Positions 38,012 through 46,868 of a DNA stretch of 64,000 bases are shown here, piece by piece; positions within the stretch are counted from its first letter, which is position 1; every line of letters starts with the position of its first letter. Made by a program: the position numbers and the translations under genes. The DNA is from an uncultured Nitrospira sp. (GTDB taxonomy: Bacteria; Nitrospirota; Nitrospiria; Nitrospirales; Nitrospiraceae). The notes beneath the pieces are model-generated. The model was not told the origin of the DNA and ran no database searches. It saw only the letters and a program-made list of their open reading frames with translations. The DNA is taken from positions 1 to 64,000 of the forward strand of contig CABVRZ010000009.1 of assembly GCA_902500775.1 (NCBI GenBank), in the 5' to 3' direction.

Positions 38012-38852
38012 GGTAATTAGGGCGAAACGTAACCAAAGAAGCACCGCAAGAAGAGTTTGAAGAGGTTCTCCTTGCGATGGTTGAATCGATACGCAATTTC
38101 CTTCAGATACATCGGAAAATGATATTTCGAGACGCCTCGATAATTGTAGAGGATGTGTTTGGCAAACGACCAGCACCCTTCAATCCCGTTGATGTGGTTC
38201 TTCGTCCGGCGATCAACGCGGCTCTTGCTGTGGTTGACCGTGTGATGTTTGCCATAGCGCCGCAACGATTGCTAACCTCGAAAGGCATCCGTGTCATAGA
38301 CGGAGCCTTTGCGGGTCGTGGTCTGAATGTGGGCCATGAGCGTGTCTGCCGACACGTGCTCGACCACCTTCGTATAGACCCGTCCATCCCGCTCCAGCAG
38401 CCCAAACACCACACGTTTGCCCGCAGCACCTCGGCCCCGGCGCCCCTTGCGTCGTCCGCCGAAATAGGCTTCATCCAGCTCGATTTCCCCAGAAAGTTTG
38501 CTGGCCATGCCTTCCAATTCGGCGATGTGGAACACCGCCGCGCGCAATTTCTGGTAGACCCGGCTGATGACTTTGGGATCGACGCCCAGGTCATGCGCCA
38601 ACCGATAGGCGGGCACCTGCTGAGAGAATCCCTGCAGGATCGCAATCTCACGCCGGAGTTTTGCAAGGCTCTTCTGCCGTCGACAGGTCCGGCATTTCAC
38701 ATACCCGCGTCGTGTCCGATTGACCCGAAACGACCCACAGAACACACACGTGCGACCACGCACAAAGTTGGCTGCACACCCAAAAACACGATGCGATCCC
38801 GTAACCATGCGGCCTCCAGCCTACCAGATGGTTACGAAACGCCCTAATTACC
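38012..38852. mobile_element. IS1595-family element, disabled, with 8-bp target duplication
   Basis: An 841-bp element with 24-bp inverted ends (GGTAATTAGGGCG...CGTAACCA, left 38012-38035, right 38829-38852; three mismatches in the centre). It is bounded by direct repeats AAATATAA at 38004-38011 and 38853-38860. The clean duplication shows insertion by transposition, while the transposase inside carries a nonsense codon. The ends differ from those of the element at 10698, so it is a separate type. Confidence 0.93.
38017..38808 (-). pseudogene. IS1595-family transposase with an in-frame amber codon
   Basis: It reads as one frame from the start at 38808 to the end at 38017 except for a TAG at 38272-38274. 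The first part (to DTDAFRG) has a zinc ribbon (CVFCG...CRTC), GEIELDEAYFGG and the R-K-G-R-R-G-R-G-A-A-G-K block. The second part, in the same frame, continues RRYGKHHTVNHSKSRVD, then HINGIEGCWSFAK, the catalytic C-terminal region. Relatives usually have Tyr at the stop position (FRGY), so a TAC/TAT-to-TAG change is likely. Confidence 0.92.
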
Positions 38853-38900
38853 AAATATAAAGAATAGTGCGCGAAGAGAAGGAAAATGAGTGGGGAAGCT

Positions 38901-39039
38901 CTAGCAGTCTGCTGAAAAACCCTTCGTTCATCCTTCGAGAGCCTTAGGACGAACGAGGCAGCCATTGAAACTATTGAGGTGTTCCGTTCGTGCTGAGCTT
39001 GTCGAAGCACACATATTGAGTTTTTCAGCAGACTGCTAG
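38901..39039. repeat. Palindromic dispersed repeat, copy 1 of 2
   Basis: A 139-bp element whose 20-bp ends (CTAGCAGTCTGCTGAAAAAC and its complement) are perfect inverted repeats. The two inner arms (TTCGTTCATCCTTCGAGAGC and TCCGTTCGTGCTGAGC) are also imperfect complements, so the whole can fold into one hairpin. Copy 2 is at 57280-57416, differing at about eight positions. No gene is encoded. It resembles REP/MITE-type elements that recur in many bacterial genomes. Confidence 0.85.
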
Positions 39040-39120
39040 ACAGTGAACTCAGCTCTGGGATTCACTTGCATCGCATGGAGATCAGGGCTATCCTCAGAGT
39101 CGAGAGTGAGGAGGATCTGT

Positions 39121-39357
39121 ATGAGCTACCTACAACAGACCATCAAAGCCGTGATCCGCCCTGGCGACGAGGCTGGCTATGTGGCCGAGTGCCTGGAAAT
39201 TGCGGTCGTCACGCAAGGGCGAACACTTGATGAGACTGTTAAGCACCTACAAGAAGCCACAGCGCTGCATTTGGAAGGGGAACAGCTGGCAGCGTTCGGC
39301 TTACGCGAGAAACCAACCCTGGTCATCACTATGGAGTTAGATCCCGTTCATGCCTAA
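39121..39357 (+). CDS. hicB: HicB-family antitoxin
   Basis: A 78-residue antitoxin from the ATG at 39121 (MSYLQQTIKAVIRPGDEAGYVAECLEIAVVTQG). It shows the HicB strand-turn pattern with a helical part TLDETVKHLQEATAL. Overlaps hicA by 8 nt. It lacks the C-terminal DNA-binding domain seen in larger HicB, so autoregulation may need another factor. Confidence 0.88.
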   Translation: MSYLQQTIKAVIRPGDEAGYVAECLEIAVVTQGRTLDETVKHLQEATALHLEGEQLAAFGLREKPTLVITMELDPVHA

Positions 39358-39589
39358 GCTACGGCGACTCTCGGGCCGAGAGGTCGTGGCAATTCTCCAA
39401 GGGTTTGGCTTCCAGCAGGCTTCCCAAAGGGGCAGCCACTTCAAGCTAGTCCGCGAAGTAGCAGGCGCACGCCAAGTCCTGACGGTTCCACTCCACACCG
39501 AACTCGACTCCGGCACCCTACGCGCCATCTTTCGCCAAGCCAGTCGATTCATTGCCGAATCAGAATTACGTCCACATTTCTATACATAA
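39350..39589 (+). CDS. hicA: HicA-family mRNA interferase toxin
   Basis: A 79-residue basic protein with the HicA (YcfA) fold: LSGREVVAILQGFGFQQASQRGSHFKLVRE, including the catalytic His in GSHFKL, and C-terminal VPLHTELDSGTLRAIFRQA. HicA toxins cleave mRNA. The overlap with hicB gives coupled synthesis. The pair sits next to the decayed TIR-NACHT gene. Confidence 0.9.
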   Translation: MPKLRRLSGREVVAILQGFGFQQASQRGSHFKLVREVAGARQVLTVPLHTELDSGTLRAIFRQASRFIAESELRPHFYT

Positions 39590-39762
39590 AACCCCCGCCC
39601 GCGTTCACCAGCCACATTGACAACATAGTTACATAAACAGACGGACACAGTGGCTCATGTATCCAGTGTTTCTCATTGTTAGAGCCTTCCCCATCTTCAG
39701 GTAGACCTCCCTGCTCAGAATACGTAGAATGGCCCCGCTTGATCCTGGAAGAGACTGTCCCA

Positions 39763-41567
39763 ATGTGGAGCGGTCCGAATGTGTGCGAATCCACCCCCAA
39801 CGCTGAACAGTTCGACGTCTTCCTCTGTCACAACAGCGAGGACAAGTAGGAGATTCGTCAGATCGCGGACGAATTGATCCGTCGAGGGCTCAAGCCATGG
39901 TTAGACGAACGGGAGATACCACCCGGGAGAGTATGGCAAGAAGCTCTGGAAGCGCAGATCGGAACCATCAAAGCTGTCGCAGTCTTTGCTGGGGACAGCG
40001 GCATAGGGCACTGGCAGAATGAGGAGATGCGCGCCTGCTTCGATCAATTTAAAAAAAGTGGCCGCCCCGTGATTCCCGCGATTCTGTCGTCAGCGACGGA
40101 GGCACCTAAGTTCCCCCTCTTTCTTCAGAATCGTCACCATTATAGATTTCCGGAGGGCTGACCCAGATCCGATTAAACAACTTATTTGGGGGAGCACCGG
40201 GAAAAAGCCAGACCACCAGGACTCCACGACTGCCGCTATGAGTCAGTCGTCGCCTTCTTTGAACCCTGACGGCAAGGATCTACTCCCTTCTAAAGCGAAA
40301 CAACTCATTGAAGTTCGCCTACCAGGCAATGTGGATGAATTCTCGCCTGAACAGCAAGCCACATTCATGCAGTCGCTCGCTGCCCTTCTCAAACTTGGCG
40401 AAGTGAAGGTCACGAGAGTGGTGGCAGGCAGTATTCGGCTGTATCTTGAGCTTGATCAAGAAGACGCGGATAAGCTGTACAGTGCGAGTAAAGAAGGGCG
40501 CCTCAAGGAGCTGTCCCTCTCAGAGGTTCGGCTCTATCCCGCTATTGCTATTCCTCCTTACCAGGAACAGCGTGCCCAACTGGAGATTCTACGAGATCGG
40601 GTCCAAGAGTATTGGATCGATGGCGTACTCAAGCAGTCCCTCCACCGCGAAGTACTGATTTCGCTCGGCGAGCACGCGATGGACGAGGTCGTAGAGCCGC
40701 CGTGGAAACACATCCTGGCATTGCCGGCTGATCGTCGCCACCTTCTACTACAAGATCGCAACATCACCACCATCTTCGATGCGACAGGTCTCCTCCTCAT
40801 CTTAGGAGAACCCGGGTCAGGGAAAACGACGACTTTACTGGAACTTGCGTGCGCCCTGATTGCCAGAGCAAAAACCGATCACAAGGAACGAGTGCCTGTC
40901 GTGTTGAATCTCTCCAGTTGGATCAAGAACCAGTCTATTGAAGAGTGGATCGCAAGCGAAATGTTAGCAAAGTATCGCGTACCCACATCGATCGCCGAGG
41001 CTTGGTTAACAAATGACTATCTCGCACCACTACTGGATGGGCTGGGTGAAGTTCAAACCGCGAGCCAACCTGATTGCCTAGCGGCTATTAATGCCTTCAT
41101 CGAAAATAGCAAACCCTCTGGAATGGTCGTGTGCTGTCGCCTTGCGGAATATCAGAGGCTCCCCGAACGACTCAAACTAAACGACGCAGTCCGCCTCGAA
41201 CCACTCAGTCCAGAGGATGTTAGTTGGAGCATTAGTCTTTGCCGGGGTAATTGCAGTATTTCCATCAGAAGCGATCTCAGGACCGATCATCGGACTGATC
41301 TGTGGATTGATCTTTGGGCTGGCTATCGGGCTCAATCGTGGCGGTTCTGCGGTGGTGAAGCATTATGCGCTTCGATTGATACTTTGGTTGACGAAATCCA
41401 CACCCTTCCGATTCATTCCGTTCCTCGACCATTGCGCAAAACTGATTCTCCTAAAGAAGGTCGGTGGCGGCTACATGTTCATCCACCGAACCCTCCTCGA
41501 ATATTTCTCAGCGCTCCCTCCATACGATCAACAGACAAAGAAGTCCTCAGCGCGCGCCACTTCCTGA
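39763..41567 (+). pseudogene. Decayed TIR-NACHT (STAND) gene
   Basis: Three consecutive frames together read as one multidomain protein. First is a TIR domain (QFDVFLCHNSEDK, then IADELIRRGLKPWLDE), interrupted by TAG at 39847-39849. A frameshift near 40125-40155 leads to VTIIDFRRADPDPIKQLIWG and a NACHT ATPase with Walker A LGEPGSGKTTT (about 40796-40830) and a degraded Walker B (LLDGLGEV instead of DGLDEV). A second shift near 41200-41230 reaches the membrane/C-terminal part with VGGGYMFIHRTLLEYF. About 200 residues usual for the family seem missing at the last junction. Such STAND proteins act as immune sensors; this one looks non-functional. Confidence 0.85.
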
Positions 41568-41584
41568 GCCCGAATAGAAGCTGA

Positions 41585-41903
41585 AAACTAGCAATCCCTC
41601 GTGTCGTGCCCCCAAGAAGATTATCTATTAACCGCTCGCCTTGCGTTTATCGAAGGAGCTATTGGCAACTGACCGCTATCTCCTTCACATACATACCCAC
41701 CTATCCAGTCCCCTTCTTAACCGTATCGATCTGGATACTCTCGTTATCTAAATGGATTCACTTTCCCTACGCTCCTCTTCCCGCAGACTCCCACAACACT
41801 TTGAAATCAAAAATTCTTTTCACTGAATCATTGTGGCCTGGTCCTTGCCTTCATGATCTCTCATGAGACAACACATGACGCACCTGTTCAGAGGGGAGTC
41901 TGT
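41585..41903. other. Intergenic, no gene seen
   Basis: About 320 bases after the NACHT remnant. There are no motif-bearing frames or repeats. The last bases hold the leader of the cytochrome gene (GAGGGGAG ribosome site). Confidence 0.5.
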
Positions 41904-43763
41904 ATGAAACCATCACTATTGCTCACAGCGTTCATGCTGGTATCGATAACCGGTTGTTCCATACCCACCGTGTTTGTGCCAGGCATTCCTCACCACCCTC
42001 CGGTGAAGGAAGTCCGGTGGCTCGAGCAGAACTGGTCGGACGACGAACGGTTCTGGTTTCATCATGTTTCGCAAGGCACCTCGACTCTGCCGGTTCCGTA
42101 CAACTGGTTTTTGGCACTGGAACAACCAGAGCTGTCGCCGTTGAGCACTCCTGGGCTACTCTCGGATCCCGATTATTTGAGTCGATATGGCTTTATTCCT
42201 AGTCCCAAGCGGATGGGAACAAGTGTTGGGTCACGAGGCAACCACCTCATGCTTGCTGGAAACCCTGACGGTCTACCGGTCGGGTTCAGCAAATTACCTG
42301 CTGCTCCAGACCCTGTCACCGGTAACATGCAACCCGACCAACTTGGATTTACCTGTGCCGCCTGTCATACGGGACAGGTCGAGTATCACGGTGCGAGCCT
42401 CCGCATCGACGGTGCACCCGCGCTCACCGATCTCGGCAAGTTCCGCAATGCGCTTGGGCTGTCGCTAGCCCAGACAGACGCCGTCCCAGGACGCTTTGGG
42501 CGATTCGCCACGCGAGTCCTTGGTGACAGCCATACGACAGAGCAAGCGGCTCAGCTACAAGGGCAACTGAAAGCTCTGCTTGCCCGCATCCAACAGTTGA
42601 AGACGATCACCGATACCGTGGCCGATCAGAATGTCGAAGAAGGCTTTGCGCGCCTGGATGCGATCAATCGAATCGGTACACAGGTATTCTTTACCGATTT
42701 ACTGGGTGCTCCAGGGTTCGATGCCCGAGTGAATTTGACGGGCAACAATGCGCCGGTGAACTTCCCCCACATTTGGGATACGTATTGGTTTACGTGGGTG
42801 GAATATGACGCCTCGATCATGCAACCGATGTTTCGCAATGCGGGCGAAGCGTTGGGTGTGGGTGCCAAAATCAATCTTGTCAATCCAAAACGACCGCTGT
42901 ATAAATCCACCGTGGGAGTTCAGGAATTATACGACATCGAAGAATTACTGGCCGGAAAGAACCCTCATTCCGGTACACCCGGGTTCAAAGGCCTTCGCTC
43001 ACCAGCCTGGCCCGAAGATATTCTTGGGAAGATCGATCAAGGAGGTAAGGAGCGCGGTCAGGCTCTGTATCGAGAGTTGTGTCAGAGCTGCCATCTGGCT
43101 CCAGTGAATGAAGCTACCTTCTGGACGGATCGACGCTGGCAGGCGCCGAATGCCGCCGGTGAGCGCTATCTCAATTTGGTCGAAGTTCCGGCGACAGAGA
43201 TTGGAACCGATCCAGGACAAGCGAGCATTTTGGGACAACGGAAGATCACCCTTCCGGCCTATCTCGGTATTCCTGGAACACCCAAAGACGATGGCACGCT
43301 TGTCGAAGGAACGTTTGGGCAGGTTCTGGCAGCAGTGGTCGATAACGCGACCACCTCCTGGTATGACGACCACAACATAGCGCCCGCCGATCGCGATCGA
43401 ATGAACGGCTACCGACCCAATCTCCTCCAGACAAAAAACATTTATAAGGCTCGTCCCCTGAATGGGATTTGGGCAACCGCGCCCTTTCTCCATAATGGTT
43501 CAGTGCCGACAATCTATGCCCTGCTCTCGCCCGTTGCGGAACGCCCAACAACCTTCTGTTTAGGTGATCGTGAATACGACCCGACACACATGGGGTACCG
43601 TACAGACTGTGCAGCAGGGACCTTCCGATTCGATACGTCTATCCCTGGCAATCTTCACACGGGTCACGAATTTGAGAACGGACCCGCCGGAAAGGGTGTC
43701 ATTGGACGAGCGCTCAGCCACCAGGAACGGCTTGATCTGGTCGAATTTCTCAAGAGCCTGTAG
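41904..43763 (+). CDS. RoxA-like di-heme cytochrome c lipoprotein
   Basis: A 619-residue protein from the ATG at 41904 with a lipoprotein signal (LLLTAFMLVSITGC). Two heme motifs are seen: CAACH near residue 150 and CQSCH near 393. The late block KARPLNGIWATAPFLHNGSVPTIYALLSP is typical of the RoxA/MauG-like di-heme family, and a long insert precedes the second heme. RoxA enzymes oxidise substrates such as rubber or act as dioxygenases. Substrate here is unknown. The lipid anchor suggests an outer-membrane or periplasmic face. Confidence 0.85.
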   Translation: MKPSLLLTAFMLVSITGCSIPTVFVPGIPHHPPVKEVRWLEQNWSDDERFWFHHVSQGTSTLPVPYNWFLALEQPELSPLSTPGLLSDPDYLSRYGFIPSPKRMGTSVGSRGNHLMLAGNPDGLPVGFSKLPAAPDPVTGNMQPDQLGFTCAACHTGQVEYHGASLRIDGAPALTDLGKFRNALGLSLAQTDAVPGRFGRFATRVLGDSHTTEQAAQLQGQLKALLARIQQLKTITDTVADQNVEEGFARLDAINRIGTQVFFTDLLGAPGFDARVNLTGNNAPVNFPHIWDTYWFTWVEYDASIMQPMFRNAGEALGVGAKINLVNPKRPLYKSTVGVQELYDIEELLAGKNPHSGTPGFKGLRSPAWPEDILGKIDQGGKERGQALYRELCQSCHLAPVNEATFWTDRRWQAPNAAGERYLNLVEVPATEIGTDPGQASILGQRKITLPAYLGIPGTPKDDGTLVEGTFGQVLAAVVDNATTSWYDDHNIAPADRDRMNGYRPNLLQTKNIYKARPLNGIWATAPFLHNGSVPTIYALLSPVAERPTTFCLGDREYDPTHMGYRTDCAAGTFRFDTSIPGNLHTGHEFENGPAGKGVIGRALSHQERLDLVEFLKSL

Positions 43764-44118
43764 GAAGATTGAGGGAATCGTCGGCAACCATGGTGGGCTG
43801 TATCTAGGCGGCTAGGGCTCTGCCGAAAAACTCGGGCCCACATCAATCGCGACTGAAATCTGACAGAAGGACGTACGACACCATATATCCCAGAATGCTC
43901 AAAAAGGCCGCCGTTCTCACCCTCCCACCCCTGCGCGCCAAGACACGCATTGCACCGAACAAGGCCCCAGCGAGCGAAGAGGGAAGAAGGTGCATGCCAG
44001 GCTTCGCTTGCACTGCTCGCTTCGATCACATGAGAGCAGATAAGCACCTTGCCATCACCTTCTACGTTGAGCCTCTGAGCAAGGCAAGAACGAAGCTGGA
44101 GAACTTTTCAGCAGCCAG
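43764..44118. other. Intergenic with a possible decayed dispersed repeat
   Basis: About 350 bases with no gene. The stretch 43894-44115 starts AATGCTCAAAAAGGCC and ends near TTTTCAGCAGCC, with imperfectly complementary ends. This looks like a degraded repeat, but only one copy is visible here. Confidence 0.35.
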
Positions 44119-45093
44119 TTAATGGAACGAAAAAGGTACCGGCACAAAGGTGAGTACGAACACGGCCAGCGCGATCCATCCGACGATCGTCCGGTTGCGG
44201 CCCAACGGCACATAGGGATCCATGACCGGTGGGTGACCAAGTCCCCAGATGCCTGCCATGAATGCCCAGAGCAACCACCCTGGCCAACCGACAAATCCCA
44301 GGACCAATAATATCGGAATGAATACCAGCGCCATGGTTCGTTGTCGTCTTCCCCACAAGGCATAGGCCACGTGGCCTCCGTCGAGCTGGCCGATCGGCAA
44401 AAGATTAAGAGATGTGACAAAGAGACCAAACCAGGCCGCAAAGCCGATCGGGTGAAGCAGCACATCAGCCTCCGGCGGGAGTGGCCCGATCACCAACCAT
44501 GACAGAAACTGCAGCAACAATGGCTCACCCAGTTGCAGGCCAATCGTAGCGGTTCGATCCACAACCGTGGACAGACTGAGTCCGATAATCAGCACGACAA
44601 CCGCCACCACAAACCCCGCCAAGGGACCAGCCACGCCGATATCGAACAACGCACGGCGACTCAGAATCGGCCCCCGCATGCGGATAATGGCACCGAATGT
44701 CCCAATGAAATGCGGCAGCCCGGGAATAAACAACGGCAAGGAGGCTGGCACTCGGTGGATCTTGGACAAGACATAGTGCCCTAACTCATGTGTGGTGAGG
44801 ATAAAGAGTAAGGCACTGGCAAACGGGATACCTCGCCAGAGCATCTCGGGAGAGGTTATGAGAAAATTCAGCGGTCCGCGCACCGGACCGTTGTAGGTTT
44901 GGTAGGCTCCAGCCCATAGTGTCGTAAAGACCGTCAGGAGGAAAAGGATGATTGGTAATGTCCACTTAGAAAAAAAAGAGGCTTCCGTGGGTTCTTCTCT
45001 TGCTGAGTCAGAGCCCTGGGCCGTCCCGTCCTCTGCTGGTTCAGCGACGAGATGATGGGAGGTGAGCGGTTCCTTTCGTTCAAAGCCGTCCAT
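44119..45093 (-). CDS. M50-family intramembrane metalloprotease
   Basis: A 324-residue site-2-protease-like enzyme. It has a soluble N-terminal region (1-45), membrane helices, zinc motif THELGHYVL (HELGH at 102-106), and the second catalytic motif NLLPIGQLDGGH near 227-238. Such enzymes cleave membrane-bound substrates within the bilayer. It lies 11 nt after the HTH-MBL gene and is probably co-transcribed. Confidence 0.92.
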   Translation of the reverse strand: MDGFERKEPLTSHHLVAEPAEDGTAQGSDSAREEPTEASFFSKWTLPIILFLLTVFTTLWAGAYQTYNGPVRGPLNFLITSPEMLWRGIPFASALLFILTTHELGHYVLSKIHRVPASLPLFIPGLPHFIGTFGAIIRMRGPILSRRALFDIGVAGPLAGFVVAVVVLIIGLSLSTVVDRTATIGLQLGEPLLLQFLSWLVIGPLPPEADVLLHPIGFAAWFGLFVTSLNLLPIGQLDGGHVAYALWGRRQRTMALVFIPILLVLGFVGWPGWLLWAFMAGIWGLGHPPVMDPYVPLGRNRTIVGWIALAVFVLTFVPVPFSFH

Positions 45094-45104
45094 GGATTCC
45101 CCGG

Positions 45105-45947
45105 CTATTGAGCGATCGCGAACGGGTTATGTTCCAGTTCTTCTTCAACGGTCGTGGCAGGTCCATGCCCAGGGAAAAGTCGATACTCCGGCGCAAGGGC
45201 CAACACCCGGTTGCGTACTGAATCGAGATGCGCAGCATACAGCTCTTTGGGATTTGATCGACCGATCGACCCGGCAAACAGCGTATCTCCCACAAAACAT
45301 ACCGGCACCTGTACATCATCCGCACAGTAACAGATACCTCCTGGCGTATGCCCAGGTGTCGCCATACATCGGAGCGTGCGACGGCCGAACCTGATCGTCA
45401 GATCATTATCCGGAACCACCAGTAACTCCTGCCGTGGTCGCCAACTGAGAAGCTCCACATCCTCTGGTCCAAGATAGACGGGGACTTCAAACTGATCGAG
45501 AATTCGTTCAATCCCATCCGCATGATCCGCATGGCCATGGGTCAAACAAATGCCGAGGAGCCGCAACCCACGCCGACGAAGCTGATCCAACATCGCTGAG
45601 GCGTTATATGCCGTATCCACCAGCAACGCTTCCCCCTCATCGTGCAAAATATATCCCTGTACACCATACCCGCTGATGGTCCCCTGTACCAGCTCCACCC
45701 AGGGTGGTGTCCGTTGGGTCACCGGCTCCCACTTGTCGATCGCGATCTGCTCGAGCGGCGCCGCACGAAGGCCCAAGCCATTGGCTAGCGCCTGCACTTC
45801 TGCACGATCGCGAGGCTGATCCCCCCGTTCCAATGCCGTAATGTCCCCCCCCGGCAATCCGGTTAGACGTGCCACATCACCGACAGAGAATCCCTGTCCC
45901 GTCCGTGCTTTTTTCAGGATGTCACAGAAATCATCTTCTAAGGGCAT
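45105..45947 (-). CDS. HTH (XRE-type) fused to a metallo-beta-lactamase domain
   Basis: A 280-residue protein. Residues about 8-60 form a helix-turn-helix of XRE type (SVGDVARLTGLPGGDITALERG). Residues about 85-270 are an MBL-fold hydrolase with THGHADH (136-142), CMATPGHTPGG, VGDTLFAGSIGR and FPGHGP, the glyoxalase-II-like set of zinc ligands. DNA binding plus hydrolase in one chain is unusual. The MBL part probably hydrolyses a thioester or similar ester; the link to the HTH is unknown. Confidence 0.88.
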   Translation of the reverse strand: MPLEDDFCDILKKARTGQGFSVGDVARLTGLPGGDITALERGDQPRDRAEVQALANGLGLRAAPLEQIAIDKWEPVTQRTPPWVELVQGTISGYGVQGYILHDEGEALLVDTAYNASAMLDQLRRRGLRLLGICLTHGHADHADGIERILDQFEVPVYLGPEDVELLSWRPRQELLVVPDNDLTIRFGRRTLRCMATPGHTPGGICYCADDVQVPVCFVGDTLFAGSIGRSNPKELYAAHLDSVRNRVLALAPEYRLFPGHGPATTVEEELEHNPFAIAQ

Positions 45948-46178
45948 GTGAACCCTCGCGGCTATGAACTTCCCAAGTCTACGTCCTTACCACTTACGCC
46001 ATTGAGCAACCCAGCAAATCTTACCATGGCTCTAGCCCTTCAGTGAATCAACTCCACCTACAATTCTGGTAGTTCTTGTCACTGCTTGGGGCAAGCACCG
46101 AGTAACGATCTCCTGACCATCTGCCGCTCCCATACGCTGTTCCATGACAGGCCTTTTCCATATGGTATCTACTGCCAT

Positions 46179-46449
46179 ATGCCGAAAGCGAAGCGGGTTC
46201 TCCACACCAGATAGATGGACAAGCATGGAGGACTGGTGGAAATGAAGGTCTAAGACGTCCCCAAAGTTCCCGACCACCCCTGACGGCTTCAAGTATTCGT
46301 TGGTCTAGGTTCGCAACGGGCAGCGGTTGGTGGATTATGACAATCATGAGCATCGAAACGACCACCGCTATTTACGCAGTGTCACGATACCATATCGTTT
46401 CACAACCATCGGCCAGTTAATCGAGGACTTTCGCCACGAGATCGAACCC
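46179..46449 (+). pseudogene. Decayed TumE-like (DUF6516) toxin
   Basis: The frame from ATG 46179 reads KAKRVLHTR-stop-MDKHGGLVEMKV-stop-DVPKVPDHP, then shifts to DGFKYSLV-stop-VRNGQRLVDYDNHEHRNDHRYLR. Stops are TAG at 46212, TAA at 46251, and TAG at 46306 after a shift near 46276-46282. Intact family members have this order without stops (Y, W at the first two). The last section stays in frame into the antitoxin gene. The toxin is dead. Confidence 0.85.
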
Positions 46450-46824
46450 ATGAAGGTGAAACGACTTAACGTAGGTGTGCGCTCGTTAGATGAGGGACTC
46501 CGTGCATTGGGTTCCACTCTCAAGGCGCTTCAGTCGGGCAGGCCCGTGACGAAGCGAACAGGAGTCTATTTCATTAACGTCGATGCGATGCGACAAGTTC
46601 TGACACCTTCACGCCTGACGTTGATGCATCTGATCCGCACACGTCGCCCTGGCTCGATTGCCTCACTGGCCAAACGGCTCGGCAGAAATTTCAAGAACGT
46701 GCACATTGATGTTACGCTCCTCGCCGACCTCCGCCTCGTGCATGTGGAGCCAGGAGCCCACCTGCGCAACTCCGTGACCCCAACCGTCCCCTATGAACGA
46801 AGTCAGTTCAAGATCGCAGTGTGA
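46450..46824 (+). CDS. HTH antitoxin of the TumE pair
   Basis: A 124-residue winged-helix protein from the ATG at 46450 (MKVKRLNVGVRSLDEGLRAL). The middle reads VLTPSRLTLMHLIRTRRPGSIASLAKRLGRNFKNVHIDVTLLADLRLV, a MarR/ArsR-like HTH common to DNA-binding antitoxins next to DUF6516 toxins. No stop or shift affects it. It could have been kept for regulation or as an anti-addiction leftover. Confidence 0.82.
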   Translation: MKVKRLNVGVRSLDEGLRALGSTLKALQSGRPVTKRTGVYFINVDAMRQVLTPSRLTLMHLIRTRRPGSIASLAKRLGRNFKNVHIDVTLLADLRLVHVEPGAHLRNSVTPTVPYERSQFKIAV

Positions 46825-46868
46825 GATACCATCAAGTCTCGAGCTCAGAAATTCAGTGACCTTCCCTC

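Noticed and set aside
43894-44115. Possible decayed dispersed repeat
   Set aside because: Only one copy is visible and the ends match poorly, so it is noted under the intergenic entry but not claimed as an element.
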